Origin: Eoetvoesiella caeni
Lineage (GTDB): Bacteria > Pseudomonadota > Gammaproteobacteria > Burkholderiales > Burkholderiaceae_B
DNA length: 44,840 nt
Assembly (NCBI RefSeq): GCF_003315175.1
Contig: NZ_QNRQ01000019.1
Span: 1-44,840 of the forward strand
Reading direction: 5' to 3'
Shown here: piece by piece, positions 42,805 through 44,840 of the stretch
Layout of the letters: every line of letters begins with the position of its first letter
Position numbering within the stretch: the stretch's first letter is position 1
Program-made: the position numbers and the translations under genes
Notes under the pieces: model-generated
The model's input: the letters and a program-made list of their open reading frames with translations, nothing else
The model's database searches: none
What the model was told of the DNA's origin: nothing

Positions 42805-43548
42805 CTATACGGGCAGACCGTACTCTATGTTTCGAATGGCTCGCCTTACTAGCTCGGCACCAAATTCCGTGTCCAAGAGCGACATTGGGGGCACATCTCC
42901 AAGCGAAATATTAGGCGCACGAAGCCAGTCGCGAGTTGCCGCGACGGATTCGAAAACCTCGCAGCCATACTCGACAACGCGAGCCATGCGCAATAGCCTG
43001 ATTGATTGTTCTTTCGTAAGTTTGCCTGACTGCCGACTGGCACCGATTGCTACTGACGAGACACCTACCTCGTCTATCAGCTGGGGCAAAGACAATCCAA
43101 GACGATCGCAAAAGGCGTCCATGCAAGAAAATGGCAAGCCTTCACGCATAAGCCGAATCCACTCAAACATACTGGGAACGCGGCCTAGCACGTATACGCC
43201 ACCTAAAAGCTCACTGCATTTAGTCCCATCCGACGTTCCTTCTAGCCGAGGCTTAACGGGCGCATCCATGACGCTACGCAAGCGATCCCCTGCGCCGGGT
43301 TCATTAAGCACCGCAAGTCGAGCGTCAAATCGCTTCCGCAACGCAGCCAAGTCTTTGGGGCGATCCTCCGGCAGTAGTTGCTCATATTCAGCAATTGACA
43401 GTACGAACGCCGTAACTTTCCCATCCTCGGTTATGGCTACACGACCGGTCTGGCTCAATACGGATTTCACGCAAGGCCATCCTTCGCTTTCAATACGACT
43501 AGCTGAAACTAACGGCATCTCACGGACTGCTTTGTCATCGAATAGCAT
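42805..43548 (-). CDS. Fusion of Phd/YefM-like and Xre/MbcA/ParS-like antitoxin domains
   Basis: The 247-residue protein reads as two antitoxins in one chain. Residues about 12-100 are Phd/YefM-like: MPLVSASRIESEGWPCVKSV, GRVAITEDGKVTAFVLSIAE, YEQLLPEDRPKDLAALRKRF. Residues about 120-247 are like MbcA/ParS/Xre antitoxins: LGLSLPQLIDEVGVSSVAIG, SIRLLRMARVVEYGCEVFES and the toxin-binding end TRDWLRAPNISLGDVPPMSL LLDTEFG-type with EYGLPV at the end. AGGAG seven bases before the ATG supports the start. No Doc, PIN, RelE or RES toxin lies next to it. It overlaps the zinc-ribbon gene by 40 bp. It could control two toxins in trans, or be a DNA-binding regulator. The domain calls are from motif reading. 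Confidence 0.68.
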   Translation of the reverse strand: MLFDDKAVREMPLVSASRIESEGWPCVKSVLSQTGRVAITEDGKVTAFVLSIAEYEQLLPEDRPKDLAALRKRFDARLAVLNEPGAGDRLRSVMDAPVKPRLEGTSDGTKCSELLGGVYVLGRVPSMFEWIRLMREGLPFSCMDAFCDRLGLSLPQLIDEVGVSSVAIGASRQSGKLTKEQSIRLLRMARVVEYGCEVFESVAATRDWLRAPNISLGDVPPMSLLDTEFGAELVRRAIRNIEYGLPV

Positions 43549-43823
43549 GGGTGTACTCCTGCGACATAGTCCTCGGCACCGTCAGTGTCTTCATCTTCGC
43601 CTCCCTCGTCAGTGCGATGTATGTCTTGTTCACAACTCGTACATCGCCAATCTGGATCATCGCTCCCAAGACAACAGCCTCCCAAGACAAGGGTTCCGGC
43701 TGCCGCATCTTCGAAGTCGCTCGGGTTGGGATAACCATATACGACCTCAACAACGGCAGCCTTTCCACATGTTGGGCAGAAGTTGGGTTTATGGGTGGTC
43801 TCTATTCGTATGACGTCGTTCAT
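43509..43823 (-). CDS. Small zinc-ribbon protein
   Basis: The 104-residue protein has two Cys pairs for zinc binding: CPTCG (about 16-20) and CTSCE (about 61-65), with VVYGYPNPSDFE, GTLVLGGCCLGSDDPDWRC between. This order (CPxCG, YG-P, LGGC, P-W-C--C) is found in a widespread family of small uncharacterised zinc-ribbon proteins. After residue 70 it is acidic (GGEDEDTDGAED) and then ends in a tail that overlaps the start of the antitoxin-fusion gene. GGAAG lies upstream of the ATG. The two genes are probably co-transcribed; the role is unknown. Confidence 0.75.
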   Translation of the reverse strand: MNDVIRIETTHKPNFCPTCGKAAVVEVVYGYPNPSDFEDAAAGTLVLGGCCLGSDDPDWRCTSCEQDIHRTDEGGEDEDTDGAEDYVAGVHPCYSMTKQSVRCR

Positions 43824-44021
43824 TTATATCTTCCAAATTCCGTAGCGACTACTAGGTCCTTCGAGGCTGTCCGGGGTCAAGTGTTGAAGGGGCCTAGTTG
43901 AGCAGACAGGCTGTTCCCTCGCGCGCCCCATATCTCTATTGCTAGTTTTAACACTGAAATCTGCCGAAGTGGCCGAGAGTCGATGTCCGTAGCCTTCGTT
44001 GGCAATTCGGCGGGATGTGCG

Positions 44022-44438
44022 TTAAAGAGGCAAGGTTAGCTTTAGAAATCGCAATTCAATTACTTTCTCTGCTAGCTTTGCAACATCTCCCTTCCAAACA
44101 CGATAGCTAGAACTTTGGGCGACGTAGATTTCGCTCTTCCGCCTGATACCGCTCGCGCCAGAACGGCTTGCATAAGAAATGGCAGAACGAATCTCATCAA
44201 TCAAACGCGGATCAGGATCACATTCCACACTTTCGCTTGGCAAGGCACCTGCCATCAAGACGCTAGGCAAAAAGCTCACTGGCACTTTTTCCGGAATCCC
44301 AACAACTTGAAAACTATCGTGGAAAAGCGCAGCTGTCACCACTCGCTGCAAGTCAATGGCCATCGTCGCTAACACTGGATTCAGGGGCTCATCATGACTG
44401 CCAACGAACATTAGCGACTCTCCACAATGAACACAAAC
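44022..44438 (-). pseudogene. Unknown gene, 5' end removed by insertion sequences
   Basis: The minus frame ending at 44022 reads about 140 residues that look coding (for example CVHCGESLMFVGSHDEPLNP, LIDEIRSAISYASRSG and KLAEKVIELRFLKLTLPL at the end), but I do not recognise the family. A Cys pair CVHC lies near the break and could be part of a metal site. The frame stays open upstream into IS sequence at 44439 and beyond, where it is only the antisense of a transposase gene, so the natural start is lost. The 198-bp gap before the zinc-ribbon gene shows nothing. Confidence 0.5.
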
Positions 44439-44745
44439 TGAACCGCCCCGGGTTTGAACTGACCCCCAAGAGTTGGACACAACCTTGGAGTGCACATGAG
44501 AAAACATGATCTCAAATTCAAGCGTAGGGTAGTCCAAGACTACCAGTCCGGCAAAGGGGGCTACAAAATGCTCGCAGCCAAATATGGCATTGCTGAGAGC
44601 ATGGTCAGAAGTTGGGTTTCGGCATACGAGCATCACGGTACCGCTGGCCTTATTCGTCAGCGCCGCCGATATACGCTCGAGTTCAAATTGGAAGTTCTTC
44701 ACCGCAGAGCCACTGAAAACTTGTCGTATCGCGAACTGGGTGCTC
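44439..44745 (+). mobile_element. IS150-like (IS3-family) left-end fragment, preceded by another IS end
   Basis: TGAACTGACCCCCAAGAGTT from 44455 is a typical IS150-type end. Directly before it, TGAACCGCCCCGGGTTT (44439-44455) looks like the end of a different IS3-family element. The IS150-like copy is cut at 44746 by a third end. So this part is a stack of partial elements. Confidence 0.7.
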
Positions 44746-44765
44746 TGAATCACACCGGGTTTTGA
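44496..44765 (+). pseudogene. IS150-like OrfA transposase fragment
   Basis: From the ATG at 44496 (GGAG five bases upstream) the frame encodes MRKHDLKFKRRVVQDYQSGK, a helix-turn-helix (YGIAESMVRSWVSAYEHHG) and RRRYTLEFKLEVLHRRA, the OrfA of IS150-like elements. After YREL (about 44740) the sequence changes to the end of another IS and stops at 44765, giving 89 residues instead of the usual 170 or so. It is therefore non-functional for transposition, though it keeps its DNA-binding part. Confidence 0.8.
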
Positions 44766-44840
44766 GGAGGCTTCATTTCTTGAGAGAATGGAGCCATGAG
44801 CAAGAACAATAAGTTTTCCCCTGAGGTACGTGAACGCGCG
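44746..44840 (+). mobile_element. Left end of a further IS3-family element, continuing past the window
   Basis: TGAATCACACCGGGTTTTGA from 44746 resembles the end at 44439 and starts another IS3-family copy. It is followed by the beginning of its OrfA at 44796. It interrupts the IS150-like fragment, so it arrived later. The element runs off the right edge. Confidence 0.65.
44796..44840 (+). CDS. IS3-family OrfA (start only)
   Basis: The ATG at 44796 opens MSKNNKFSPEVRERA before the window ends. This is the usual beginning of OrfA helix-turn-helix proteins of IS3-family elements of the IS51/IS1203 kind. GGAG lies upstream (44790-44793), close to the ATG. Confidence 0.7.
   Translation, partial: MSKNNKFSPEVRERA

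Noticed and set aside
44439-44753. Upstream part of the minus frame ending at 44022
   Set aside because: It is the antisense of the IS150-like OrfA and not part of the truncated gene.

Overview
The window looks like chromosomal DNA of a GC-rich betaproteobacterium, most likely Alcaligenaceae (Achromobacter/Bordetella relatives). This rests on protein style, a Vi-type capsule locus of the kind known from Achromobacter, and GC-rich intergenic repeats typical of that family. No rRNA, tRNA or CRISPR array was recognised.

Positions 1-10.6 kb hold ordinary chromosomal genes: a LysR regulator cut by the window edge, an EamA exporter, a cyanophycin-synthetase-like ATP-grasp protein whose Mur-ligase half looks dead, a PATR-repeat autotransporter just upstream of it, a divergent HxlR regulator/quinone oxidoreductase pair, and an MsbA-type ABC half-transporter.

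Positions 10.6-24.2 kb hold one long leftward capsule locus resembling the Salmonella Typhi Vi antigen genes: tviB, tviD, tviE, then a triple GC-rich repeat, then vexA, vexB, vexC, vexD, vexE and a pectate-lyase-fold lyase (vexL type). tviB would make UDP-GlcNAc uronic acid, tviE polymerise, tviD O-acetylate, vexA-D export, vexE lipid-anchor, and the lyase trim. tviA and the epimerase tviC are absent. Most striking, the vexC ATPase has lost Walker A, the signature motif, Walker B and the H-loop, and its partner vexB carries a cytoplasmic N-terminal extension of about 190 residues.

Positions 24.2-32.1 kb are a more AT-rich island: a cupin protein, a broken VapB antitoxin, IS21-like relics, a LuxR-type regulator, a Sel1-repeat protein, an unknown exported protein, a complete parDE pair, and the 3' end of an IS3-family element.

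Positions 32.1-42.5 kb form a respiratory module. A leftward operon encodes a compact cbb3-like oxidase (CcoN with a CcoS-like N terminus, CcoO, a mono-haem cytochrome c), a SCO copper chaperone and a membrane protein whose tail was replaced by the IS3 element. A divergent MocR-type regulator follows, then a rightward c4-like dihaem cytochrome gene split by an intact IS21-family element (5-bp target duplication ATTAC), and a tri-haem cytochrome c. Two matching TCAG-N20-TCAG sites sit on either side of the MocR gene and probably let it control both arms.

Positions 42.5-44.8 kb hold a LysR relic, an unusual protein joining a Phd/YefM-like and an Xre/MbcA/ParS-like antitoxin domain, a small zinc-ribbon protein, a gene truncated by insertion sequences, and nested IS3-family fragments running off the right edge.
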